From Cacajao melanocephalus (lineage: Eukaryota; Chordata; Mammalia; Primates; Pitheciidae): DNA of 64,000 nucleotides. The position numbers were made by a program, and so were the translations under genes. A model generated the notes under the pieces. It saw only the letters and a list, made by a program, of their open reading frames with translations, was not told where the DNA came from and did no database searches. This document shows, one piece after another, positions 39,651 to 54,074 of this stretch; the stretch's first letter is position 1, and each line of letters opens with the position of its first letter. The stretch spans positions 1-64,000 of the forward strand of contig CAUYLG010071145.1 in the NCBI GenBank assembly GCA_963573385.1, in the 5' to 3' direction.

Positions 39651-40193
39651 TAAATATGTATGTATGTAAGAATGAAAACTGGTGAGCAGAGAGGCCTGGG
39701 TGTGTTTTTCTTAGAGGTCCAGCCCATTTGAGTCCCAAGATCTGCCAGGAGATTCTTCCTCCCCATCTGAAATGGCGTTGCGTCAGGCAGAGGGCACAGC
39801 AGCGACTGTCTCCAGTGAGACGCTTACTGAGGCCACCTCACCTTCCTCTGCTTACAGCCCTCTCCGGGCAGCCGCGGGGCCTGCCTGTGCTCATGCTGCA
39901 GGCAGAGAACATTGCCAGGTCAGCAGTATACACCGTCCCCTTAGACACAAGGAGTATTATTTAGTCTAGAAACTCTCAAAGGAAATATCCGCTTGCACGT
40001 GAAAAATCTCTGGAATTTCTCTGTTCCTCTCTGTCCAATGTCCTTGTATCTGCAAAACCTCCTTGAAAAGCTCCCGTGCATAACAGCTCCTTGTTTGGGC
40101 CCGACTGCCTCAGGCCTGACCCCAGGGCACTTCTGTCCCAGCCAGTGTCATTCAGAGCTGTTCCTGCTCCTCCAAGACAGGCTGTGCCCAGGG
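39651..40193. other. Unique sequence with a candidate exon
   Basis: Holds the minus-strand segment 39842-39895. A plus-strand 65-codon ORF (39772-39969, MALRQAEGTAATVSSETL start) is also open over the same bases, so coding strand is ambiguous here. Confidence 0.4.
39842..39895 (-). CDS. Candidate cassette exon (minus strand)
   Basis: A 54-nt segment with strong signals: acceptor GGCAATGTTCTCTGCCTGCAG and donor GAGGAAG followed by GTGAGGTGG. Open in phase 0 both ways, translation HEHRQAPRLPGEGCKQRK. It can be included or skipped between 44745-44817 and 35075-35180 without changing frame. An overlapping plus-strand ORF is the alternative reading. Confidence 0.33.
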
Positions 40194-40333
40194 TGAAGGA
40201 AGGAGGGATGGTAGGGGGAGAAGAAGGAGGTGGAGGAAAAAGGCGACCAAGGGAGAAGGAGAAGAAGGAGGTAGGGGGAAGGGGCGAAGAAGGGAGAGGG
40301 AGGAGAAGGAGGGAGAGGAGGTGGAGGACCCTC
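40194..40333 (+). repeat. GA/GGA-rich polypurine tract
   Basis: About 140 bp of almost uninterrupted purines (AGGAGGGATGGTAGGGGGAG and onward). Related in composition to the tract at 1-243. Confidence 0.88.
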
Positions 40334-40349
40334 TGAAGGTCAGAAGTGA

Positions 40350-40653
<304 letters not shown>

Positions 40654-40934
40654 CCGTTTTACAGTCTTAAATTCTCAGCCCTTGACTGTTTTAGCCTTGT
40701 CATTTCTTAGTCTATAATTAGGCGATGAAGATGTGTTTGGACGTAGAGGACAAAAGAAACTATGGGCTCGTTTCCCGACATCCCTGTCTTAGTCTGTCTC
40801 TTCCTTAAATTACTTTTGCTGTGCATTCCCCCATTTCCCCGTCTCTAGCCTTTCTTCATCCCTTTCTAAATGCTCCTTCCTTTCTTGAGCCTCTCTCTCC
40901 GTAGAGACAACTGATGGTGACAGATCTGGAATTT

Positions 40935-41048
40935 GACAGGATCTTGCTATGTTGCCCAGCTGGCCTCAAACTCCTGGGCTCAAGTGATCCTCCCACCTCA
41001 GCTTTCGGAGTAGCTGGGAATTACAGGCACCACCATCATGCCTGGCTC
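40935..41048 (-). mobile_element. Fossil Alu monomer (FAM/FLAM type)
   Basis: About 114 bp of antisense Alu-like monomer (GATCTTGCTATGTTGCCCAG to CATGCCTGGC) flanked by GATCTGGAATTT (40923) and GATCTGGAGTTT (41050). Confidence 0.82.
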
Positions 41049-41830
41049 GGATCTGGAGTTTTTGATTAGGCACGCCGGGTCCCAGGGGAGCGTCCAAAGG
41101 CCTCACCCAAGCGGACTAGGAAGGTCCATGGCCTTGAGTACCTGCCTTTGCCTTCTCTTTACCATGAAGACAGGGAAACCTGCTTTTCTCCTGGGTCCCT
41201 GGCCGGTCCGTGCTCCTCACTCCCAGCAGTGTTTCTCAGGCCGTCTTGTCTCTACCTGGCCCCAGTTTCAGCAGCAAAGACAAAAGACCACTACCTCCCC
41301 GCTCCTTTCATAAATGGCTTTTATAATTGTCCTTCTCTTCCTGCCAGGAGGCTGAGATAAACTGGACTAACACAGAAAAGGGGAAGGTGGAAAAAAATCT
41401 GAGGGAAAGAGGGTACCCTTTGGAAAGCAAGCCCTTCTCAAGCGCCAGGTGTGAAGGTTTTAAATAGAAAGCCACTCACACTGCCCTTACAACAGCTGGC
41501 ACACCGAGGTCCCAGCTCTTTTCAGAAGACGAACACTGAACTTCCAGATAATTCTGGGGCAGTCACATGAGTTCATGTAGCAAATGCGATAGGTCGGTGG
41601 CCCATTCTGCTTGTACACCTCAAACTTCCAGTTCAGGAGTTTATCTTCCAAGTTATAGGCTAACCCTCTCACTTTGCAACACACACACAATGACTTTTTC
41701 AAAATGCGGTCATATGTGGGGATTTCATGACATCACACCCTCGAAAACGTGAAGCTTTGGTCTTAAGATACTCAATGGGGCAAATAATAAGCCTCTTGAT
41801 TGGCAGTTATTTTGCTTAAGGGTTTATTTT
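41049..41830. other. Unique sequence, no supported gene
   Basis: A 71-codon minus ORF (41487-41702) has a fair donor context within it (GCAAA then GTGAGAGG) but no usable acceptor. Not called. Confidence 0.4.
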
Positions 41831-42129
<299 letters not shown>

Positions 42130-43017
42130 AGGGTTCATTCTGAACCTGACTGGCACATGCTCAGGAGACTGCGTTCAGGAGGCATAATCAAGTATTCATA
42201 GAGGCCAAGGTTTGGCGCTGCAGTCTCTCCGATCTGGAAATATTTTCCCTTCCAACAGGAATAGAGAGGTTACTCTGGGGTCACTTGCTAGCTCACAAAA
42301 GACCTTTTCAAATGAGACGAAAGAAAAGAAGTTCCAATTTGTTGGGAGAACACTCGTGAGCCTTCGGCCCGGCTGTATCTCTGGGCGGGAAGGGTGGTGA
42401 GCCCCCATGGCGGGCGGGGTAAGCACGACGGGTTAGTCGGTGGAGGAGGTGCTGGAGGCCCCTGCTTCCTCCAGGTGTCCCTTACACAGACTTTCCAGTC
42501 AGGCTGTTGGCTCAGGCGCCGGCGCTTTCCCGTGGCGTGGGCATCAGCTCTCCAGCCCTCTCTGCAGAGCCGGTGTGATGGCTGCCTGCCTGCCTGTGGT
42601 TGCCTCGCTGACAACTGCACCAGTTCAACAGCTCTGTTAATGATCAGGGGAGGGTGACAGCATTTCAGATGCATTTCCTCCTAGGAGCTCAGAAAAAGCT
42701 GGGAGCAATTGGCCTCAGTGGAACAAACACCTGGGTTCCTAAGTCATGGAAGGCTCTGCGTTTCCTGGGAATGACCCCACTTTCCCATGTCTGTGGGGAG
42801 CTGATATATGAAGTCAGAGGGGCAGCGGGGTGGAGGGAGACAGCAAAGTGACATTGCATTTGCTCAGCTCCTCAAAGCTCTTGGAGGAATCAGAAGACAC
42901 AACGGTTCCTTTGAGTTTGAAGAATTTTAGTTCTTCAGTCACTGGAGAAACATTTGCAGAAGCAGCCAAGATGAGTGCCTGGTGTGCAGTGGGCACTCAG
43001 TAAATGCCACAGGGTGG
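42130..43017. other. Unique sequence, no supported gene
   Basis: A 128-codon minus ORF (42288-42674) is Arg/Pro-rich without recognisable domains or fitting splice sites. 42950-43010 has an L2/MIR 3'-end-like GGCACTCAGTAAATGCC. Confidence 0.4.
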
Positions 43018-43395
43018 ACATGCCTGGCACCAGGCTGTGGCAGTGGGCGAGAGAGTCAAAAATCCCTGCCAGGCGGAGTTGGCACTGCAGAGGGGGAGGC
43101 AGATAAGGAACAAGTAACATGTGCTATTTCAGATGGGGATAGAAGCTGGGGGAATCACGTGTGGAAGGACAGGCAAGCAAGCGCTTGGGGAGGGGGCAAG
43201 TGAGTCAAGACGGAAAGGAGGCAGGGAGCTGTGGGAATGGCCTGGCGAGCGTTCCTACTGGAGGGAAGGGCACGTGCCAAGACCCTGAGGCGGGTGTGTG
43301 TCTGGCGTGGATGGGCATCGGCAGGGCAGCCAGTGCAGCTGTGCCAAGTGGGCAGAGAGCACGGGTCATGAGGCCAGAGAGGGGGAAGGGAAGAA
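43018..43395 (-). mobile_element. L2 LINE, antisense
   Basis: TGCCTGGCACCAGGCTGTGG, AAAAATCCCTGCCAGGC, GATAAGGAACAAGTAACATG, GTGCCAAGACCCTGAGGCGGG follow antisense L2. Confidence 0.72.
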
Positions 43396-43410
43396 CTTGG
43401 CTTAGCGCCT

Positions 43411-43766
43411 GCTATGGTTTGACTGTGCCCTCTAACATCCATGTGCTGGAAACCTGATCCCTAATATGGAGATGTTGGGAGGTGGGACCCTTCAGAGGTG
43501 TTTAATGGATGATGGATTAATGCCATTATCTCAGGAGTGGGTTCCTTACAAAGGAACGAGTTCAGCCCCCTTTGGTCTGTCTTTCTCTCCCACCCACTAC
43601 CGCCGTCCGTCTTCTGCCACGGGGTGACGCAGTAAGGAGGCCCTTGCCAGATGGTGGCGCCTTGATCTTGGACTTCTCAGCCTTCAGAACTGTGAGAAAT
43701 AAATTCCTGTTCATTATAAACTACCCAGTCCCACGCATTGTTAGAGCAGCACAAAACAGGCTAAGT
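43411..43766 (+). mobile_element. MaLR LTR (MST/MLT1 class)
   Basis: GCTATGGTTTGACTGTGCCC, TGTTGGGAGGTGGGACCC, GGATTAATGCCATTATC, GTTCCTTACAAAGGAACGAG, CTTGATCTTGGACTTCTCAG, ending GAGCAGCACAAAACAGGC. A solo LTR. Confidence 0.92.
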
Positions 43767-43832
43767 TTGGGAAGTCAAAAACTTCCCGAAGAATATTCAA
43801 GGGAAAAATAATATTAAAAGATTATAAAGTGA

Positions 43833-44141
43833 GGCTGGGTGCGGTGGCTCACACCTGTGAGCCCAGTACTTTGGGAGGCCAAGGGGGGCAGACTCGATGA
43901 GCCAGGAGTTTGAGATCAGCCTGGGCAACATGAAAAAACTCCGTCTCTACAAAAAATACAAAAAATGTAGCTGAGGGTGGTGGTGCGCATCTGTAGTTAC
44001 AGCTAACTTGGGAGGCTGTGGTGGAAGGATCACCTGAGCCTGGGAGCTGGAGGCTGCAGTGAGCTGTGATCCCACCACTGCACTCCAGCCTGGGTGACAG
44101 AGTGAGACTCTGTCTCAAAAACAAACAAACAAACAAACAAG
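43833..44141 (+). mobile_element. AluJ
   Basis: Sense, diverged, tail (AAAC)n. Confidence 0.93.
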
Positions 44142-44181
44142 CATTCTAAGATGATATGACAATGACAATGTTGACAAGACA

Positions 44182-44471
<290 letters not shown>

Positions 44472-44744
44472 AGCATCTTGGGGCTGAGATAGGTTGTGAG
44501 GAAAGCCCATGAGAGAAGTGATCTGTGACTGTGACTGTTCAGCGGGCCCCAGGGACCCTAGCATGTCAACCCTCAAGTGAGGAGAGGTGTTCCAAAATCT
44601 CCTGTGGCAGCTGGACTTAGGATGAGACAGTGAGTCTTCATCCTAGACTAACAACCCCTCCTTCTGATGAGGCCACAGGGAGAGACAGCCAACCTCTTTA
44701 TATTTGGGACTGTAGTCCTCTGCAACGTTTATTCTTGTGCTCAC

Positions 44745-44817
44745 ATCAGCTGTCTCACTGTTCTCCGGTTGGGAGACCAGAGCATGGGGCGTGGCCATCA
44801 AAGTCTGGTTGTCAACA
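44745..44817 (-). CDS. Candidate coding exon (minus strand)
   Basis: A 73-nt segment: acceptor GAAGCTTTCTCTTCCTCAG, donor GCTGAT followed by GTGAGC. Two of three frames stop early; the third is open and needs two nt from upstream. AG from 45360-45464 plus T gives Ser. Translation VDNQTLMATPHALVSQPE then NSETAD, leaving in phase 0. If the donor is ignored, the frame stays open for a further 32 codons. Confidence 0.43.
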
Positions 44818-45359
44818 CTGAGGAAGAGAAAGCTTCTTCTTGAATCTGCCTTTGCCTCCAATGCCTAAACGATCTCCTACTCCAGATTGTTTTTCTCCAT
44901 GGCACTTTTCAGATTTTCTTGGGCAAAATCATCACATCACATGATGCCCACGATATTCTGAGATCCAAACCAAATCACCCTCACTTAGCCTCCTCCTGGC
45001 TTACTGTGCTCAGGTAGGGAAATTGCTGCCAGAGCAGAGAGAGCGGCTTCAGACTTTGACTGCACACTTTCTCACTGCCGCTATCCTATGGCAACAGCTC
45101 AGGACTTGCACGAACAGGCCAGTGACACTCCAGCCCTTTGCTGCTTTGAGACACTGGGAGCTAGGCCCCTGGCACTGTTGTGGGGTGCCGCCCTTCCCTT
45201 CTGCCCTGAGTCTCCCCAGGAACCTCGTGAACTCAGAGATGGTCACCCCATGAATGTGTGTTCTTCCTCTGAGGGTTCTGAGTGCTTGTGACTTGCTTTT
45301 GTTTTCATCAGTGTGGGAAGCTGGCTGAAAGGACACTCTGGCCTGTGGGACGTCATTAC

Positions 45360-45464
45360 CTTTGGAGGTGGCTTCCATGGCACTCTGAGTCACTCTCACA
45401 CCACACATGTGGAGCCATCCTGGGATAAATAATTCTTAAAACTCTGTTTCCTGGCAGCGTGAAG
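45360..45464 (-). CDS. Candidate first coding exon (minus strand)
   Basis: A 105-nt segment with an acceptor preceded by a C-rich tract (CCCCCCCACACCACCAG) and a donor CCAAAG followed by GTAATG. An ATG at 45418-45416 has a strong initiation context (AGGATGG). From it 19 codons (MAPHVWCESDSECHGSHLQ) leave with AG in hand, which matches the entry phase of 44745-44817. The frame is also open upstream of the ATG to the acceptor, so the true start could lie further upstream. Not recognised as any known protein. Confidence 0.4.
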
Positions 45465-45799
45465 CTGGTGGTGTGGGGGGGCTGTCCAGGAGCGAGGTGC
45501 TACAATACCGAGGGGCAGATTGAGGGATGAACCACTGTGCCAGGCGAAGCTTGGATGTGACATCAGGTCCAGGCTGCAGCCTGTGCTGGGTCTGCCTCTA
45601 CAGAGAGAGGAGCCAGGCCCCAGAAAATGCTAGGGGGAGCAGCTGACCTGGGGGAGCTGGGAGAAGGTTGCCCTGGAAGGCGTGACAAACGCTAGTCAGA
45701 TTCTAGTGGGAATGCTGTCTGCTGACTCCTTTGCCGAAACCCCAGCTGTGCTGGGAACTGACCTCATTCATGAAGTAAACATTGAATCAGATACCAGCA

Positions 45800-46050
45800 G
45801 GCCTAACCCTGGCTGAGTGGAAATAACATGGACGTTTCCATAATTATGAAGCTGCCAATTGGAGTTGGCAAGAGAATCTCCAAATATGTCAATCGGAATG
45901 AGTTCATTACCTCCTCTTGCCAACTTAATCAGAAGCCAATTGCCTTGTTGCGGTTGAAATTATTTGTATGAAAATGCTTTACTTACATTTTAGTTTTTAT
46001 ATTCCAAATAATGTACTGGAAAGCAGCGTAGTCTAGCAACTGGAAGACAA
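45800..46050. promoter_or_regulatory. Candidate conserved enhancer-like element with hairpin
   Basis: AT-rich island in GC-rich DNA, dense in homeodomain- and POU-like words: CATAATTATGAAG, CCAATTGG, ATTTGTATGAAAATG, TATTCCAAATAATG. A perfect 12-bp inverted repeat AGTTGGCAAGAG (45863-45874) / CTCTTGCCAACT (45914-45925) flanks a 39-nt loop. Conservation is inferred, not measured. Confidence 0.4.
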
Positions 46051-46498
46051 TATTGGGAATCTGTCGATTGGCACCCAGTCCTGGCTACATCTGTAGCTCG
46101 CTGTGCCAGCAGTAACCGCACTCAGCCTCGTAATCCTGTTATTGGGAGGCAGGGGCTGGGCAGTGAGGTCCTGTCTCATGACACAATCTTAGTGAGAATC
46201 TGGAGGCCTGGTGTTTGTGTGTTCTTCCTCGTGGCCACAGACACCCACTGCAGGTTCACACGGTTCACTTGGGATGACTCAGAGGCTGTGCACCCCAGTT
46301 ACAGGTTCTTCAGGCTCTGGGCTTCCCTTCTCTCCTCACTCCCTCCTTTGCACGCGGTTCTTTCAGGAGATGAAAAAGCTGTTTGTTATGCTTTAGTAGC
46401 TGAGACCACTGTTTGCAATGCAGCTTCACAGTTTGGGGGAGAAATAATTTCCAATGATTCCTTTCTTAACCTCACTTATTTATAGAAGCAGCAGAACA

Positions 46499-46832
46499 TT
46501 GCCATTCGGAGCCTGAACCATGGAGTCAGACTGCCTGAGTTCAAACCCCAGCTCTGCCCTTTATAAGAGGGGTGACCTGTCTATAGCCATACCACCCTGA
46601 ATGAGCTGGATCTTGTCTGATCTTGGAAGCTAAGCAGGGTCGGGGCTGGTTAGTACTTGGATGGGAGAAGGGTGACCTGAGGTGGGTTACTTAGTCTCTC
46701 TCCTGTACCTCCATTTCGTCACCTATAAAAGATGGAGTGAAGCCAGCACCTACCTCAGGGGCGTGTGAGACGAAACGGTTCATTTCTATGAAGCACTGAG
46801 AACACGGTAAGGGCTCAATAAGGATTGGCCAG
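46499..46832 (+). mobile_element. MIR, split by a 5S pseudogene
   Basis: GAACCATGGAGTCAGACTGCC, CCCAGCTCTGCC, then after the insertion GTTACTTAGTCTCTCTCC, CACCTATAAAAGATGG and the MIR 3' end GGGCTCAATAAGG. Confidence 0.9.
46579..46668 (+). pseudogene. 5S rRNA pseudogene (retrotransposed, 3'-truncated)
   Basis: Starts exactly at the 5S rRNA 5' end (GTCTATAGCCATACCACCC) and runs about 90 nt through GAAGCTAAGCAGGGTCGGG to TACTTGGATGGGAGA, where it stops inside the C-box region. Divergence is concentrated near positions 20-35. The 10-bp flanks GGGGTGACCT (46569) and AGGGTGACCT (46669) are a target-site duplication. The box A region is intact, but with the 3' part of box C and the terminator missing, pol III activity is unlikely. 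Confidence 0.93.
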
Positions 46833-46837
46833 CCTTT

Positions 46838-47961
<1,124 letters not shown>

Positions 47962-48354
47962 AAAACCCTATATTTTTTTAAAAAAAATGTGTGAATTGGA
48001 TAAACTAAGGCTGTTGAGCTTCAGGAATTCTGGGGCAGAAAATCAAACAGATGGTTGACCAGCACATAGGAAGGGCGATCCCAGAGGTCAATGTCCATGA
48101 CAGAGGGCTTCATGTTCGTCCTACTAAGTCAGAAAATGGGGTGAACACTTCGTGATAGTGCTATGACTTTTGACAACAATTTGACCGTTTCTCATGAAAT
48201 TATTATTATTATTTTTAATTCAGCAGGTGAGTTGTTACACACTCCATAGCGGATTCCAACTTCCACGGCCACCGTCCTGCTTCTCATGAAAGTCTTATGG
48301 ACAGAATAGTGAGAAAAAGGCTGCTGGGGCTCAAAAGTCAGCTCAGTGAAAGAC
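47962..48354. other. Unassigned sequence, no gene
   Basis: A TTATTATTATTATTTTT run near 48200; otherwise nothing recognised. Confidence 0.35.
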
Positions 48355-48430
48355 GACGGCACTTGCTCAGGGCCACGTAGCTAATCAGGGCCGGGGTGGA
48401 GTCTATGTCCCAGGTGAAGGTTCCTAATAT
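48355..48430 (-). mobile_element. MIR
   Basis: GCACTTGCTCAGGGCCACGTAGCTAATCAGG is the antisense MIR core. Confidence 0.75.
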
Positions 48431-48534
48431 GGCCGTGACTTCCAGGCACGGTGAGGTTGAACTGTAACAGCATGGGACAGTGTCATCCCAAGGCATTCTT
48501 TAGTGGAATGCCAAGCAGTTCTGTCCTTGGTTCT

Positions 48535-49400
48535 CCACTCATTAACACTCTGTCAACAACTTGGATAAGTCCAAAGATAACTGCTTATCAACTGTGCAAA
48601 TAACACCAGACTGGGAAGGAAGGCCAACCCGCTGGGACTGCAGAGTCAGGGTCCAAATTATCTCAACAGGAAGGAATGATTGGTTGAATCCAACAAGATA
48701 AAATTTAACTGGAATACATGTAAGGTCTTGCCTCGAGCTCCAAAACTCAACTGCAAAAGTATAGGATGTGGTTGGAAAACATGTCCAATCTTACCCATAA
48801 TCAAAGAAATGCAAAGTAAAGCAATCGTGAGATAACCATTTCCCTTTATCAGATTGGCAATGATTAAAAGAATGAAAAATTCCCCATGTTGGTGGGTAGG
48901 GTGTGGGGGAAACAGGCTCTCTTATAAATTGCTGGCGGGTGTACAAGCAAAAATCACCCCTTTGGAAGAAATATATAGCACAAACTATAAAATGCACCAT
49001 TTGTCCCAGAAGTTTCATTTATAGAAATGTATCTAAAGGCAAGTATGAAAAGATTTATGTACAAGAATATTCATAAAAGCATCGTTAAGAAAAGTAAAAA
49101 AAACCACCTTTTTGGCAGGGCAGGGGGAGGTGTTCAGTTTGTGAACATAAGACTTGGAGGTCTCAAGGGTAGCCCAGAGCCCAGGGTCATTGTCAAATAT
49201 TTAATGCCATAAAGAGGAGGCACTGGGTCTGTGTAGCTCCTGAAGGCCAGACCAGGACTTACAAGAGATGGATTTGGCCTCGTGTTACAAAGCAGATTCT
49301 AACAATTAATTCTGTCCAAAATTAGGATGGGCTGTCTGGTGCATTCCCAATCACTTGCAGATGGCCCTCTGTCAAGGGTGTGGAGGAGGACAGTCAGAGT
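48535..49400 (+). mobile_element. L3/CR1-like LINE, split by L1
   Basis: 48535-48760 (CAACAACTTGGATAAGTCC, GCAAATAACACCAGACTGGG, CAACTGCAAAAGTATAGG) and 49190-49400 (GATTCTAACAATTAATTCTGTCC, GGATGGGCTGTCTGG) match words of an L3/CR1-type element with a later L1 piece between them. Confidence 0.55.
48775..49105 (+). mobile_element. L1 ORF2 distal fragment
   Basis: ATCAAAGAAATGCAAAGTAAAGC, TTATCAGATTGGCAATG, GTGTGGGGGAAACAGGC, AAGATTTATGTACAAGAATATTCAT follow old L1 ORF2 3' sequence. Confidence 0.82.
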
Positions 49401-49489
49401 TCTTTAGCTATTGGGATAAAACGCTTGTCTTGGTTCCTTCTAAGACAAAGAGCAGTCTTCGTTGCACTAAACCATCAGAAGGTACTGTC

Positions 49490-50429
<940 letters not shown>

Positions 50430-50600
50430 AGCACTTACTAAGTCCTTCTTGGCCTCTTTTCCATTCAATCCTCCCATCAACCATGCCAGGTGGCCATTAT
50501 GAAAAGTATTAACCAGTAATCCTCCACAGAGCCCTTACTAGGAGACACCATGCACTGTGTCACCAAGTCCTCACCATCACACTAGCTCTGGAGCTAAGGG
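50430..50600 (-). mobile_element. MIR-like, antisense
   Basis: GCACTTACTAAGTCC, TTCAATCCTCCCATCAACCATGCCAGG resemble antisense MIR/L2 3' sequence, diverged. Confidence 0.55.
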
Positions 50601-50649
50601 GAGCCTCCCTCCAACCCATCTGTGGCCAGAGTAATCTTTCCATTAGAGC

Positions 50650-50942
50650 AGGGGTCCCAAACCCCCGGGACACAGGCCGGTAGCAGTCCACAGCCTGTTA
50701 GGAACTGGGCCACACAGCAGGAGGTGAGCGTTATCACCCGAGATCCGCCTCGTGTCAGATCAGCAACAGCATTAGACTCTCCTAGGAGCACGAACCCTAT
50801 TTTGAATTGCGCATACCAGGGATCTAGGTTGCATACTCCTTATGAGAATCTAATGCCTGATGATCTGAGGTGGACCAGTTTCCTTCCGAAACCAACCTCC
50901 CCGGCCCTGGTCTGTGGAAGAACTGAACCTGGTCCCTGGTGC
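50650..50942 (+). mobile_element. MER1-type (hAT-Charlie) DNA transposon
   Basis: CAGGGGTCCCAAACCCCCGGG at the start, CCTGTTAGGAACTGGGCC, GGAGGTGAGCG, CTAATGCCTGATGATCTGAGGTGG, ending CCTGGTCCCTGGTGC, where Alu sequence interrupts it. Confidence 0.88.
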
Positions 50943-50943
50943 T

Positions 50944-51297
<354 letters not shown>

Positions 51298-51384
51298 GTA
51301 AAGGGAGCCTGGAACCCAAGGCTCTGGCTCCTAATCATGCCTTAACCCTAGGATTCTGCAATGCACCCATTCTCCCCACAGACC

Positions 51385-52720
51385 TGTACTGAGCACCTAA
51401 CATGTGCCACGCACTCTGTCTCAGAATTGGGGATGGAGCAATGATGAAACAAATTCCTGTCTTCATGTGGAGAGGGACATCATATAAGATAAAGAACTCA
51501 ATTAAACGGTTTATTAGAAGGTGATAAACTAAATGCAATGGAGCAAAAGGGAAGGGAATGGGAATGTGGGAATGCAGGCTTGCCAGAGTCTGATTTGCAA
51601 TTTCAAACCAGGAGGCTGATGAAGGCCTTTGTCAGTGGGGAACATCTGAGCCAAGTCTTGGAGGAGGTAAGGGAGGGAGCCCTGGGGATAAATGAGGACA
51701 CGTTCCATGCAGAGGTAAAGGCAAGTTAAGAGTCCCAGAGGTAGAAGCAAGCTTGGCAAAATGGCTAATGTGGCTGGCGTTAAGTGCGCAAGGGAGACAA
51801 GAATAGAGAGTTCTAGAATAGACGCCTGGTCGTGTGGATCAATTCTAGCCTTGGTAAAGCTTTGGCTTTTACTGTGAGACAGGAGGCCTGGTAGTTTTTG
51901 CACAGAGGAGCCACATGATATAACTTTTAACAGAATCACTGAGGTTGTTATGTAAACATAGACTTACGGAGTTGTGGGGGAAGAAGGGGGACCAGTCAGG
52001 CAATTACAGTAATCCAGGTGAGAGATGGGGGCTTGTTCTAAGATGGTGTCAATGGAGACTGGATTCTGGGGAAAAAAGAAAAGCCAATAGGATTTGCTGA
52101 CAGATTTGACATGGGATGAAGAACTCAAAGTTTACAGCCTGAGAAGCCAGAAGGATTTTTCTGAGATGAAGATGAGTTCTAGGCTGGAGCTATACAGATG
52201 GGAGTTATCAGCACATAGGCAGTCTTTAAAGCCATGAAATCCGATGAAATCATCAAGAGATTATGTGAAAAGAAAGAGAAGTCCAAGGAACCAGTGCTGG
52301 GGGCACTGCTACATTTAGAGGTCAAGAAAAACAGACGAGGCTAGCAAAAGAAACAGAGGAGGGGCAGGGATGGAGGGAAAAACAAGTATGTGCACTCCCA
52401 AAAGCCAAGTGAAGAAAGTTTTGCGGAGGAGAGCGTGATAAACCGTATCAAAAATCGCTGACAGAGCAGGTAAGACGAGGACTGGGGAGAGACTGAGTTT
52501 GCCTGGAGGGAGTTCAACACTGAGTGGGAGGAGAGGGCTGGACAAAGAATATACACACTCTTCCAAGCAGTTACGATATTCACAAAGCGAGGGGATGAGG
52601 TGGGAGCTGGAACCACGAAAGGGTTCTCAGGAAGGGGAAAATCACACGTTTATATGCTGATGGGAAAGATCCCTTCGAGAAGAAATTAAGGCTCAAAAGG
52701 TCAGGTTATCCCGGCACTAG
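51385..52720 (-). mobile_element. Long L2 LINE, antisense
   Basis: About 1.3 kb in order: TGAGCACCTAACATGTGCCACG, TTTGTCAGTGGGGAACATCTGAG, GGGCTTGTTCTAAGATGG, AATAGGATTTGCTGAC, TTATCAGCACATAGGCAGTC, TAAAGCCATGAAATC, GCCAAGTGAAGAAAGTTTTGC, AGGTAAGACGAGGACTGG. ORFs inside are short. Confidence 0.72.
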
Positions 52721-52859
52721 TCTGGTCCAAACTCTTTTTCCCACCCCTAAGCTACTGCAGTGATACATGTAAGTCTTCCCAGGCGTCCTGCTTTACATGA
52801 AATCCGATTAGGGCAGTTTGCATTTTTACTTTAATGGAGCCATTTGATATCTAGTACCT

Positions 52860-53300
52860 TCGGTCAAGACGCCCCTCAAATTGGTTTTTGGGCTCTGCGT
52901 TTCAGCATGACATCCCGCGCGCTTTCGAAACGTCATCCTTGTCAGCTGACCAGTTCTCCTCCTATCCCGCCTCGGGGGCGGGACTCGGAGCACCGTCTCT
53001 ACAGCAACGCCTTAGCCAGACAGTGCTCAGGGTTTCGGGACCGCTCGTGGCGCTCTCAGATGACGTCAGGCGCCCGCGGCGCTTGCGTGACGTAAGCCCT
53101 GCTCCGTCAGAAGGCTCCACAGGTCGGCAGGTATGAAAAGGAACACGACCTCGCACACAGCGCATGCGCCACCTTGGATGGCCTTGAGGTTGCTGCCGGG
53201 AGTTGGGTTTGAGGTCCGCTCCGTCTGGCTGCTGTGCCTTTAACCTGAACCAGAGAAATCCTCCGCGGTGCTGCAGTTTCCGGCTGGCTTTCTCGAAGCC
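52860..53300. promoter_or_regulatory. CpG-rich promoter-like island
   Basis: Dense in CpG while the surrounding DNA is poor. Motifs: CRE TGACGTCA (53061-53068), variant CRE TGACGTAA (53088-53095), perfect NRF1 palindrome GCGCATGCGC (53160-53169), GC box GGGGGCGGGA (about 52975), palindrome GTCAGCTGAC (52941-52950). No TATA box seen. A plus-strand donor-like GGCAG then GTATGA at 53130 could end a first exon. Direction is open: it could serve a plus-strand transcript, the minus-strand exon series, or both. Confidence 0.7.
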
Positions 53301-54038
<738 letters not shown>

Positions 54039-54074
54039 CACTGTTCTAAAACTTAGAATTCTTTTACGTATTCA

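Larger units (their letters stand above)
44472..46498. other. 2-kb unique stretch
   Basis: The longest repeat-free part of the window. Contains candidate exons 44745-44817 and 45360-45464 (minus) and an AT-rich candidate regulatory element at 45800-46050. Confidence 0.5.

Noticed and set aside
42288..42674. 128-codon Arg/Pro-rich minus ORF
   Set aside because: GC-rich sequence gives long open frames by chance; no splice sites or domains support it.
45005..45025. 21-nt micro-exon with excellent splice signals (minus)
   Set aside because: Placed between 45360-45464 and 44745-44817 it would create a stop in the required frame, so it does not fit the model.
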